Shown piece after piece: positions 28,194 through 36,855 of a stretch of DNA of 64,000 bases. Source of the stretch: Flavicella sediminum (GTDB lineage Bacteria; Bacteroidota; Bacteroidia; Flavobacteriales; Flavobacteriaceae); NCBI RefSeq assembly GCF_006381105.1, contig NZ_VDET01000007.1:440705-504704 (forward strand). Reading direction: 5' to 3'. Made by a program: the position numbers and the translations under genes. The notes beneath the pieces are model-generated. The model made no database searches and had not been told where the DNA came from. It saw nothing but the letters and a program-made list of their open reading frames with translations. The number at the start of each line of letters is the position of its first letter. Within the stretch, counting starts at the first letter, position 1.

Positions 28194-29096
28194 TCAAATA
28201 GCTTTAAAAGCTGCCAACACAACATTTCTAATTTTTTTATTTAAAAACGGCAAAACAATAGCCGAAAAATTCTGATGAGATTTCATTACAAATTTTCTTA
28301 ATAATGTATGTGTACTCTCTACACTCCCAGCATTAGTTATTAATTGATTAAGTTGAAATAAAATTTGTTGCTCAAATTGAGCTTGATTAAAACTTCCGTT
28401 ACCCCACATAACAAAAGAACTTTCGATAGCTTGCTTAAATGGATTAATAACATTCTCAACTCTTTCCAATCTTAATTCTTGGCGATTAAGTCGACATATT
28501 TCAATTGTTTTTTTTCCTCTATCGTCATTGTCAATTCCTCTAATTCTTATTCCTTCTCCATTAGGATCTAGGAAAAAATCAAAGAAATCTTCAGGGTTAT
28601 CAATTTCAGGATGTAACAAATATGGGTTCTCAGTAAGCAATGGGTTATTTTGTGCTTTATTGTCTTCTAAGTTTAAATTATTGTCTGGTAAAAAACTTGG
28701 ATGTGTTACCCTAGTTCCAATTACAGGGAATTTAAAATGTTTAGCTCCCTCTCTATTACATTTAACACAAGCCGGTAAAAGATTAGTCCATTCATAACAA
28801 AGCCAATAATAACCTTCATGCATATTATCTTCAGAAACTTTTTTCTTTGGTCTGTAGTGCTCAATATCTGCCTTAGCCAAACGTTCACAATAAGCACACT
28901 TGTTATGATAACTCAAGGATAATTGATCTTCAACCCTAGATTTTTTTTCATCATCAGTACTATATGACTCTCTGTAAATTGTATCTTTTATATCGTCTTT
29001 AGCAACATCTCTAGCTATAACCAAAAGTTCACTATAAGTTTGTGCAGAAGTTAATTTTGCTGTTTTATGGTTATCTGGTTTAATTACAAATCTCAT
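28194..29096 (-). CDS. PtuB-like HNH endonuclease (Septu-type)
   Basis: A 300-residue protein with an HNH nuclease fold: CAYCERLAKADIEHYRPK (about residues 66-83) supplies two zinc cysteines and the His, and NLLPACVKCN (about 104-113) the second cysteine pair. This matches the HNH family found as PtuB in Septu systems and as the effector of retron Ec78. Its ATG overlaps the stop of the upstream ATPase gene (ATGA), the usual ptuA-ptuB arrangement. No reverse transcriptase is nearby. It probably degrades DNA or RNA when released by the partner ATPase, by analogy. Confidence 0.8.
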   Translation of the reverse strand: MRFVIKPDNHKTAKLTSAQTYSELLVIARDVAKDDIKDTIYRESYSTDDEKKSRVEDQLSLSYHNKCAYCERLAKADIEHYRPKKKVSEDNMHEGYYWLCYEWTNLLPACVKCNREGAKHFKFPVIGTRVTHPSFLPDNNLNLEDNKAQNNPLLTENPYLLHPEIDNPEDFFDFFLDPNGEGIRIRGIDNDDRGKKTIEICRLNRQELRLERVENVINPFKQAIESSFVMWGNGSFNQAQFEQQILFQLNQLITNAGSVESTHTLLRKFVMKSHQNFSAIVLPFLNKKIRNVVLAAFKAI

Positions 29097-30805
29097 TTCC
29101 TTTTGTTTTCGAACCTTTTAATTAACTCATTTTCCTTCTCACTTGTAAGAAATTCATTTATTTTCTTATCCAATTGATTGGAAAACTCAACTTCTGAATA
29201 TGTTTCTTCAGTTCTAACTAAGGTGCCTTTATCTCTGTTCTCATTGGATATATTATCCATTCCAAAAATTGGTGAAGTCAAAATAGTATTTGGCAGTAAT
29301 TCTTCTAAATATATTTTATCATCAACTCTTTCTACAAAAGTCCCTTTCAACCTATCAATTTTCACAACACAAACAACAGCATTTTGGGGAGCCCCCAGTA
29401 AAGGTATTGGACTATGTGTTGAAACAATAAATTGAAGTTTAGGAAATGTATCTGACAATTGATTTATTAACTCTAATTGAAGTTTTGGATGTAGATGGAT
29501 ATCTATTTCATCTATTAACACCACACCCGTATAATCTGCTAAATCTGATATATCTGGCTGCTGCTTATTTAAGCGTATTAGAAGATCCATTATTAAAGAA
29601 ACAAAACTTCGAGTACCTGAAGGCAATTTCTCAAAAGGCATTCCTTTTTTTAAACCTTCAGTATTATGGGATGATTCAAAAAACAATAATTTACCTTTAC
29701 GGTCTTCTTCTATATTAAAAATGTTTGGTAAGATCAGTAGTAAATTACTAATTAATACGTCCCTATAAAGCTCTTGATACTTAGCCTTAGTATGAAATGG
29801 ATAATCACCACTCAAGTCTTTAAGAACTCCTATAGGATTAAAAAGACCAAAAGTAGCTTTATCATGATCATCTAGTGAATCATTAATTATTCCAATATCG
29901 CTTGCTCCATCTGTAACAATTCTAATAGGGCCATAGCACGCAAAACCTTTCGTTAATATTTTTTTATCAAAGACCTGAGAATTTGGAGTTACTATAACAG
30001 GTGACAAATCATTGTTCTCTGTATGAAGTTGAACCCTAATTTCATATTCACCGTAATCATGTCTACTGGCTATAGGTTCATTCTTATCATTGTTTTGACA
30101 CAACCCAGTTGCAATTGCTTTTAATACAGATGTTTTTCCAGAACCGTTTTCTCCAGTCAAATAAATCCATTTCGTTTTTAATGGAATATTCAGAATAGCA
30201 ACATTTTTAATAGGTCCAAAATTTTGAATTTCAATATTTTTTAACGAACCAAAATGTTTTAAATTGTCTTTCCTTCTCTTTTGAAATGTTTTTATTTTTT
30301 CTAATTGTTTATTAAAATCACCAGGATATATAAATTCCATAGGTTTAGCATACTCTGAAGCTGTATATTTATTATCTGGAGACTTAATATATTTATCTAT
30401 TATTGGTTTTTCGTTTTTTAAAAACAATTTCAAAGATTCTATGTAATCTTTAGTCTTAAATTTTCTCGAATACCCATAGTAAGATTCCTTTACTTTCACA
30501 TCTTCCAATAACCTCACGTCAAAGAAATCATTATGTCCTGAAACATCACTATTTCTGAATTCCAAACTAGAATTACCATGCTTATTTATTTCAAAGAAAA
30601 TTCTTGGCGTTTTACTCTTCCAATCCGTTCCTCTCCAAAATGACACTGCTAGATAATCATCGCCTCCTAAAAACCAATACCCTTTATCTAATTTCTCAGC
30701 CCTATTAATTTGTCTAAAAGCAAATAAAAAATTGTCATCCATTTTATGATGCTCCATCAATAAATCAAAAACATCTTGATGAATTTGTGACATTGTCTTT
30801 TTCAT
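29093..30805 (-). CDS. PtuA-like AAA/SMC-type ATPase with N-terminal extension
   Basis: I choose the ATG at 30805 because AGGAG lies just upstream. The 570-residue product has an ABC-class ATPase: Walker A in GENGSGKTSVL (about 218), a signature-like LPSGTRSF (about 397) and Walker B VVLIDEIDIHLHP (about 432) followed by the His-switch region FIVSTHSPIPL. This is the PtuA/AAA_21 type. The first 170 or so residues are not part of the ATPase. They form a separate alpha/beta region (YWFLGGDDYLAVSFWRGTDW) of unknown function that I do not associate with standard PtuA. Coupled to the PtuB-like gene by a 4-base overlap. Confidence 0.78.
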   Translation of the reverse strand: MKKTMSQIHQDVFDLLMEHHKMDDNFLFAFRQINRAEKLDKGYWFLGGDDYLAVSFWRGTDWKSKTPRIFFEINKHGNSSLEFRNSDVSGHNDFFDVRLLEDVKVKESYYGYSRKFKTKDYIESLKLFLKNEKPIIDKYIKSPDNKYTASEYAKPMEFIYPGDFNKQLEKIKTFQKRRKDNLKHFGSLKNIEIQNFGPIKNVAILNIPLKTKWIYLTGENGSGKTSVLKAIATGLCQNNDKNEPIASRHDYGEYEIRVQLHTENNDLSPVIVTPNSQVFDKKILTKGFACYGPIRIVTDGASDIGIINDSLDDHDKATFGLFNPIGVLKDLSGDYPFHTKAKYQELYRDVLISNLLLILPNIFNIEEDRKGKLLFFESSHNTEGLKKGMPFEKLPSGTRSFVSLIMDLLIRLNKQQPDISDLADYTGVVLIDEIDIHLHPKLQLELINQLSDTFPKLQFIVSTHSPIPLLGAPQNAVVCVVKIDRLKGTFVERVDDKIYLEELLPNTILTSPIFGMDNISNENRDKGTLVRTEETYSEVEFSNQLDKKINEFLTSEKENELIKRFENKRK

Positions 30806-30826
30806 GATATACTCTCCTTTAAACAA

Positions 30827-31189
30827 TTAATAAACAACCTCCTTCACTACAAACCCACTAAAATCAAAACCAGTACCACCAGATTTTACGTCTTGTAAAT
30901 ATTTGAAGTTTTTATCTGCTGAGATTTCTAAGTCTACTGCGTTTTTATCTTCTCTAATCTTAAAGTTACTTTGCATACTTCCAACAAAACCTTTAGGTAG
31001 TTTTACCCAAAGAGCATGACTCTCTGTATTTAATAACAAATGAACCTCATCTTTAAACTTATCTACCCCAATATTAAACCACCAAACTTCTTTGGACTTA
31101 TTTATTTTAGAATAGCTAGTACTACTGCTTGTTAAACCAATACCTTCTGTATTGTTGATATACTCAATTATCTCTTTTTTCGTTTTCAT
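30827..31189 (-). CDS. Small hypothetical protein in the hsd/Septu-like cluster
   Basis: A 120-residue soluble protein starting MKTKKEIIEYINNTEGIGLT. Its core (VWWFNIGVDKFKDEVHLLLN, then ALWVKLPKG) looks like a small alpha/beta domain, with no motif I can name. It starts 10 bases after hsdS ends and ends 22 bases before the PtuA-like start, so it belongs to the same transcript. It could be an accessory subunit of either system. Confidence 0.6.
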   Translation of the reverse strand: MKTKKEIIEYINNTEGIGLTSSSTSYSKINKSKEVWWFNIGVDKFKDEVHLLLNTESHALWVKLPKGFVGSMQSNFKIREDKNAVDLEISADKNFKYLQDVKSGGTGFDFSGFVVKEVVY

Positions 31190-31198
31190 AGCAGCATT

Positions 31199-32461
31199 TT
31201 AAAAGATTTGATTGATGATACTTTTTTGAATGTTTTTGGAGCTTTCAATTGAATAATCAATCAATTTCCTGTTTTTCTCAACTTCGGTCAAAACTTCAAT
31301 AACCCTTTCTTGTTCAATTACAGAATCAGGAATTGCCAGTTTAAAACCTCTTTGTGAAGTTATACCTACATAGGCTCTTGTTGATTGAGAACTTAATCTC
31401 AATATTTGATTTTGAAAATAGCTTGAATTAAAAACGTAGTACAAAAACTTATGCTTTAACTTACTTTCATTAGTACGATACAATGTAACTTGAGGCGTCA
31501 ACATTAAATACGGATAATCAATTTTGTCGGGTACAATCGCGACTTCACCTACGGTTCCCTTATGACTTAACAAGACGTCATTTGGATAGGAAAACCCAAT
31601 TCGTAGTTTGTCCGTAATCGATCGAGGAAGTTTTTTTGATTTGTTGAAATCAATTTCCCCATCAATAAGAGTATTCGCCATAATGAAAGGAATACCTTCA
31701 TCTACATAATCTGCAGATTTTGGATGAATTTCACCATGGTTTCCATCTTGGACTTTAATTATTGCTTCGTTCCTTATAAGATCTCCAATAGTTGTGATAT
31801 TCCATCTTTCGGCAACATCACGCTTTAGGTTTTCAGAAAAATTTACTTGATTATTCAGCCCTTCAAGAACTAAATTGCTTTTTGATACTTCGTATTGAAC
31901 ATTTGCAACATTTTTCAATTCAATCTCCTTCTCAATCACTTCATCCATAGACCACAATAATTCTGCTAATTTAACTTGCTGGTCTTTTGGTGGCAAGAGG
32001 AATTCGTATTCTGCTAAATCACGCCATTTTACCCTTTTCGACATTGTACCAGCCGCATTAGAGTTCGCATAGTCCCAAAGTGCATTAGAATTCATTAAAA
32101 AAGCTAAAAAACCAGGTTCAACTTTATCATGATTTTCTCTTAACACAAAGGCATCTCCAGAACAACAACCATCAAAATCAACTAAAGAAGCTCTTCTTAA
32201 ATAAGCATTTCTACGAGCAAAAAGAATATCTCCAGCCTGAAAGGCCTTAGCTGATGATGCTAAACCATCCGTAGAATCCCAAAATTTAATTTTAATATCA
32301 CCAGAAACAAAACTTCTCAAACTAACAAAACGATCATACTCCGATTTACTTGGATTGTCAACACGTTTTAAAATATCAGTAGCTAGATCACCTAATTTTG
32401 TAGGAGTCCAATTTGTTTTGTCTAGGTTTAACACTTTATTATCTACTATAGTATTAATCAT
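31199..32461 (-). CDS. hsdS: Type I restriction-modification specificity subunit
   Basis: The 420-residue protein recognises the bipartite DNA target. It has two target-recognition domains (about residues 17-155 and 215-390), each followed by a conserved helix. The central spacer ends the first with LLPPKDQQVKLAELLWSMDE; the second ends with IPDSVIEQERVIEVLTEVEK. The start overlaps the end of the second hsdM by 8 bases. The two recognition domains are different from each other, so the target should be asymmetric. The sequence recognised cannot be predicted here. Confidence 0.92.
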   Translation of the reverse strand: MINTIVDNKVLNLDKTNWTPTKLGDLATDILKRVDNPSKSEYDRFVSLRSFVSGDIKIKFWDSTDGLASSAKAFQAGDILFARRNAYLRRASLVDFDGCCSGDAFVLRENHDKVEPGFLAFLMNSNALWDYANSNAAGTMSKRVKWRDLAEYEFLLPPKDQQVKLAELLWSMDEVIEKEIELKNVANVQYEVSKSNLVLEGLNNQVNFSENLKRDVAERWNITTIGDLIRNEAIIKVQDGNHGEIHPKSADYVDEGIPFIMANTLIDGEIDFNKSKKLPRSITDKLRIGFSYPNDVLLSHKGTVGEVAIVPDKIDYPYLMLTPQVTLYRTNESKLKHKFLYYVFNSSYFQNQILRLSSQSTRAYVGITSQRGFKLAIPDSVIEQERVIEVLTEVEKNRKLIDYSIESSKNIQKSIINQIF

Positions 32462-33917
32462 TTGATAAAGTTTTAAAAAGTGTATTCATAGATTTTTTTA
32501 ATGTTTTGGAACTTTTTTTCCAATCTGAAAGTAATACATCAAAATCCTCTTCTATAATTGCATCTTCTTTTACAAATAACTGTACGCTTAAACGTATGTT
32601 CTTATCTTTTAGGATTTCTTGTTTATCTACAATAGTAGCAAAGTTTTTCTCACCTTCAAAGTTTAAGTAAGCATTATGGATACGTTCTATATGGTGAGGA
32701 TCTAAGTAACTAATCGTTTTTTCATTTCTCACTTCATCTACAGCCTGAATAAATAAAACTTTATTTTTCCTTTCAGCTGGTTTATTATTATTCGTAATCA
32801 ATAGACATGAAGTCATGGAAGAGTTATAAAATAAGTTCGGCCCTAGGCTTATAACACACTCTACAACATCTTCTTCAATCATTTTTTCACGCATTTCTGC
32901 TTCTTTATCTCTAAACAACACCCCATGAGGCCAAAGAGAAATAGAACGACCATTATCATCATCCAAACTCTTTTGTATATGTTGCTGAAAAGCATAATCT
33001 GCACAACCCTGTGGTGGTACTCCCCATAAATTACGTCCAAACGGATCATTTGCAAAAGATTTTTGGTCCCATACTTTAATCGAGTATGGAGGATTGGCCA
33101 ATATTACATTGAATTTTTTCAATTCATCATCATGTATAAAAGCAGGATCCGCCAAGGTATCACCACGTACAATACTAAATTCTTCTATACCATGCATAAA
33201 CATATTCATACGAGCAATGGCAGAAGTTATTAAGTTAATTTCTTGTCCATATAACTTAAGCGTACGGTATTCTTTTCCTTCACTTTTTAAATGCAAAGCA
33301 CAGTTTAATAGTAAACCTCCAGAACCACAAGTAGGATCGTATACAGATTCTCCTGGCTGTGGGTCCATTATTTTAGTCATTAAGGTTACTACAGTCCGGT
33401 TGGTGTAAAACTCCGCTGCTGTATGTCCACTATCGTCTGCAAATTCTTTAATTAAGTATTCATAGGCGTTTCCTAATTTATCATCAGGAATATTACTTAA
33501 GCTTAATATATGCTTAGAATAATGTTCTACCAAATTGGTCAACGTTTCATCACTCAAACGGTTTTTATTGGTCCAAGCTGCATCTCCAAAGATACCATAC
33601 AAGGTTTCAGGATTCGCCTGTTCAATGATACGCATGGCATCTTGCAAGGCCAAACCTACATTTGTAGTTGTTTCTCTAACATCATTCCAATGTGCTCCTT
33701 CAGGAACCTGAAAATGGTGGTTTTCTGCAAAGGATGCAAACTCTATATCTCCATCAGATTCTTTTAACGCATTTTGATACTCTTCATCGTATACATCACA
33801 AATACGCTTAAAGAATAGCAATGGGAAAATATACTGTTTGTAATCTCCTGCATCTATAGTACCACGCAATTGTACAGCGGCACCCCACAGGTATTTTTCT
33901 AATTCTTTTTGTGTCAT
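32454..33917 (-). CDS. hsdM: Type I methyltransferase subunit, second copy
   Basis: A 487-residue N6-adenine methyltransferase with the SAM motif DPTCGSGG (about 193) and catalytic NPPYS (about 275), plus an N-terminal helical domain (LWGAAVQLRGTIDAGDYKQY). Its ATG overlaps the stop of the preceding hsdM by one base (TAATG). It is a clear homologue of that gene along the whole length, but the sequences differ throughout, so this is an old duplication or paired subunits, not a recent copy. Both keep their catalytic motifs. Confidence 0.92.
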   Translation of the reverse strand: MTQKELEKYLWGAAVQLRGTIDAGDYKQYIFPLLFFKRICDVYDEEYQNALKESDGDIEFASFAENHHFQVPEGAHWNDVRETTTNVGLALQDAMRIIEQANPETLYGIFGDAAWTNKNRLSDETLTNLVEHYSKHILSLSNIPDDKLGNAYEYLIKEFADDSGHTAAEFYTNRTVVTLMTKIMDPQPGESVYDPTCGSGGLLLNCALHLKSEGKEYRTLKLYGQEINLITSAIARMNMFMHGIEEFSIVRGDTLADPAFIHDDELKKFNVILANPPYSIKVWDQKSFANDPFGRNLWGVPPQGCADYAFQQHIQKSLDDDNGRSISLWPHGVLFRDKEAEMREKMIEEDVVECVISLGPNLFYNSSMTSCLLITNNNKPAERKNKVLFIQAVDEVRNEKTISYLDPHHIERIHNAYLNFEGEKNFATIVDKQEILKDKNIRLSVQLFVKEDAIIEEDFDVLLSDWKKSSKTLKKSMNTLFKTLSND

Positions 33918-35398
33918 TATAAAAATGTTTTCAAAATAGCTTTAAACTTCTCTTCTGCTTTTAAACTTTCATCCCATGCTGTTTTTAAATCAGACAAGGC
34001 TTCTTCTACAGAAGGTAAATTGTCTTCAATAATTTTTTCAACGTACAAAGGAATGTTTAAATTGTAATCGTTTTCTTCTAAATCTTTATGGGAAGCTACT
34101 TTTACAAAATTCTCCACATCTTCAAAATTTTGATACCATTCAAATATTTGATCTACATGATTCGATTCTAAATAGTTTTGAGCCCTTCCCACACGTACCT
34201 GATCAGAAGCATCTATGAACAATACCTTGTTTTTCTTTGCAGTAGGTTTATTATGTTTAAACACCATGACACAAGCAGCTAACTGAGTACCATAAAAAAT
34301 ATTAGATCCCAAACCAATTACAGCTTCTAACAAATCTTGTTCTAACAAAGCTTTACGAATTTTACCTTCGGCACCTTTACGGAACAAAGCACCATGAGGT
34401 AACACTACAGTCATACGCCCATTTTCCTTCATTGAAGAAATCATATGTTGTACCCAAGCCATGTCTCCATTTCCTTTAGGAGGAACACCAGCAATATTTC
34501 TACCAAAAGGATCGTTTGCCCAAACATCTGCTCCCCATTCTTTTAATGAAAAAGGTGGATTCGCTATTACACAGTCAAATTTCTGTAAACCATCTGCCTC
34601 AAAAAATGCAGGATCTCTTAGTGTATCCCCTCTTTTAATATCAAAGTCTTCTATACCGTGCAAAAACATGTTCATACGGGCAATAGAACTAGAAGTTAAG
34701 TTCTTTTCTTGTCCGTATATTTTAAGTGTCCTATAATCTTGACTGTGTTCTTTTAAGTGATCAACACATTCTAGTAGCATTCCTCCAGTACCACAGGCAG
34801 GATCATAAATTGTTTCTCCTTCTTTGGGATCTAAAATCTGCCCTAATAAATGTACTACAGAACGAGGTGTATAAAATTCACCCGCTTTTTTATTGGTTAA
34901 ATCTGCAAAGTGTTTTATCAAATACTCATATGCATTCCCCAACAAATCAGGATCTACATTGCTGTTTGATAAATTGTATTGAGAAAAATGCTCAATCAAA
35001 TCAATCAACAATCTATCCGAGAGTTTGTTTTTATTGGACCACTGAGCATCACCGAAAATACCATATAAAAACTGCTGATTTGCTTGTTCTATATTTCTAA
35101 GTGAACTCTCTATTGCAAGTCCAACATTAGAAGTTGTTTCTCTAATATTATTCCAATGGCATCCATCTGGCACATCAAAACGATGAAACTCGGGTAAAGA
35201 AGCGTATTCTGTATCCCCTTCAGATTCCTCTAAAGCTATTTGGTACTCTTCATCGTATACATCAGAGATACGTTTAAAAAAAAGTAATGGGAATATATAT
35301 ACCTTAAAATCAGATGCATCAACCGGACCTTTTAAAATCCATGCTGCTTTTTCTAAATATTTTTCTAATTGAGATAAAGTTATTTTTTCTTTAATCAT
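33917..35398 (-). CDS. hsdM: Type I methyltransferase subunit, first copy
   Basis: A 493-residue N6-adenine methyltransferase with SAM motif DPACGTGG (about 199) and catalytic NPPF (about 277). The N-terminal helical domain begins LSQLEKYLEKAAWILKGPVD. It is the promoter-proximal gene of the restriction operon. Together with the second copy it could form a hetero-dimeric modification core on a single HsdS. Some type I loci carry two M genes, but most have one. Confidence 0.92.
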   Translation of the reverse strand: MIKEKITLSQLEKYLEKAAWILKGPVDASDFKVYIFPLLFFKRISDVYDEEYQIALEESEGDTEYASLPEFHRFDVPDGCHWNNIRETTSNVGLAIESSLRNIEQANQQFLYGIFGDAQWSNKNKLSDRLLIDLIEHFSQYNLSNSNVDPDLLGNAYEYLIKHFADLTNKKAGEFYTPRSVVHLLGQILDPKEGETIYDPACGTGGMLLECVDHLKEHSQDYRTLKIYGQEKNLTSSSIARMNMFLHGIEDFDIKRGDTLRDPAFFEADGLQKFDCVIANPPFSLKEWGADVWANDPFGRNIAGVPPKGNGDMAWVQHMISSMKENGRMTVVLPHGALFRKGAEGKIRKALLEQDLLEAVIGLGSNIFYGTQLAACVMVFKHNKPTAKKNKVLFIDASDQVRVGRAQNYLESNHVDQIFEWYQNFEDVENFVKVASHKDLEENDYNLNIPLYVEKIIEDNLPSVEEALSDLKTAWDESLKAEEKFKAILKTFL

Positions 35399-35428
35399 AT
35401 TTTGTTAATTCCTGTTTTAGGATATTTT

Positions 35429-35791
35429 TTAAGAGATAATTTGATAATTACGACTATCTTTCATTTTCATGACACCTTCGTGTTCAAATAATTTACCCAC
35501 AGCGTGTACTTTGCAAGGTTTAGCATTAAGCTCGCTAGGAAAACAGTCTTTAAAAACTGCTCTGTTGTAAATATTGTTATTCTCTATAGCAGCGTCCCAA
35601 TATGGTTTCCAACATTTCAAGTGGAATATTTACAATACTAGCTGTACCCTCTTGAATCCTTCAACATTGCTATAATTCTTACATTTATAGGGTGGTATTT
35701 CTCTTACAAATTTTAAATTTTTATCAGGTGTTAATTGTAGCTCCGACTTTATGCTTTTTTTCAATAATTCACTTGCTTGATTCCAATTCAT
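35429..35791 (-). pseudogene. Broken small gene upstream of hsdM
   Basis: From an ATG at 35791 the frame reads MNWNQASELLKKSIKSELQL and continues protein-like for 53 codons to a TAA at 35630-35632. It then continues in the same frame to a stop at 35429, ending AKPCKVHAVGKLFEHEGVMK and a short tail. Around the stop a neighbouring frame gives the more sensible VNIPLEMLET. Two small indels of opposite effect would therefore explain the break. The whole span (121 codons) has the size of a complete small protein. The family is not recognised. Real decay or a sequencing error are both possible. Confidence 0.55.
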
Positions 35792-36033
35792 ACATCTTCT
35801 TTTTTTTTCAAAAACAAAAACAGCTACATAAAAACAAATCCCCCCCTTAGAAAGTATATTAAATAGAGTGATATTAAGGAAAATGTATAAATAAAGTATT
35901 GTTTTTCATAACGCAAGCAATATACATTTTTTTCTACTAATTTTTAATTCGATGATTGAAATTTGTATTTGCTAAAACAGAATTTACTGAGTAAACAATC
36001 TCCTTGTGCAATCATCTCATCCTACAAGAAATC

Positions 36034-36855
36034 TTATTTAGTTTGATAATATTTCATTGCGTCTAAGGACAGTTTTTTTTCATACACGTTGCCTTTATAC
36101 GCAATCACACTTTTTTTAATTTGTCTAATTTCAATTTCAATTTGATTTTCTTCATTCTCATATTCTAATTGCAGAAACATAATTGAACGTTTGTGTAGTT
36201 GCATACTATTAGCTTCAAAATCGTAAAAGGTACTAGTTCCTTTTTGTTTGTTAAAAAACACCGCAAAATCAGATTGGTTTATTTTACTTAAAATTGGTCT
36301 GTTTTTATGAGGTATTTGTACTACCTCATTATTCATTAATTTATGTGTCTGTGTAATCTGATAACCCGAAAATGATTTATTCTTACGGTTATTGTTATCT
36401 ATTTGATCTTTAGGATTAAAATACTCTTTTGATAAATCATTATAAAAACACTCAAAATCAACTGTTTCTATTTTTTGAATTTTTGCTTTTTTATCATTTA
36501 AAAAAGAGATGCCTTGATGTGTTATTTCATACACTATATTTCCTTCCTCATAATGTTCTTCTATTAATTCCTGTTTAAGTAAATAGTGAATTTGCATTGT
36601 GGTAAAGTCACTTTCAGTTATGCCCAAAAAATCACAAATTCCCTTATGCGTCTTTATTTTAGAGTGAATTAACTCTAAAATAATTTTACTAAACCGATCT
36701 ATTTCAACAAAATTTTCAACTACAATTTTTTGTTTACAATACCAAAAAGGAATAAAAACCTCCGTTATATTTTTAAGTTCAAAACCTTCTGTGCTTCTAT
36801 GATTTTTAAATTTATTATAAACACTCTGGTAATCTCTTTTTTCCTTTTTAAGCAT
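36034..36855 (-). CDS. Winged-helix-like partner of the pseudokinase helicase
   Basis: A 273-residue protein of no recognised family. Residues about 50-120 look like a winged helix (SKIILELIHSKIKTHKGICD, FTTMQIHYLLKQELIEEHYE, YEITHQGISFLND), as in MarR/ArsR-type regulators. The rest is a beta-rich domain. It overlaps the upstream helicase gene by 8 bases, so the two are translated together. No phospholipase-D HxK motif or other nuclease signature is visible. Probably the second component of a two-gene defence or nucleic-acid surveillance unit. Confidence 0.55.
   Translation of the reverse strand: MLKKEKRDYQSVYNKFKNHRSTEGFELKNITEVFIPFWYCKQKIVVENFVEIDRFSKIILELIHSKIKTHKGICDFLGITESDFTTMQIHYLLKQELIEEHYEEGNIVYEITHQGISFLNDKKAKIQKIETVDFECFYNDLSKEYFNPKDQIDNNNRKNKSFSGYQITQTHKLMNNEVVQIPHKNRPILSKINQSDFAVFFNKQKGTSTFYDFEANSMQLHKRSIMFLQLEYENEENQIEIEIRQIKKSVIAYKGNVYEKKLSLDAMKYYQTK

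Noticed and set aside
28194-30805. The PtuAB-like pair as part of a retron.
   Set aside because: No reverse transcriptase gene and no msr/msd-like structured region were found nearby; a Septu-type reading fits better.
36034-36855. The 273-residue partner as the PLD nuclease MkoB of a Mokosh system.
   Set aside because: No HxKxxxxD motif could be found, and the N-terminal part looks like a winged helix.
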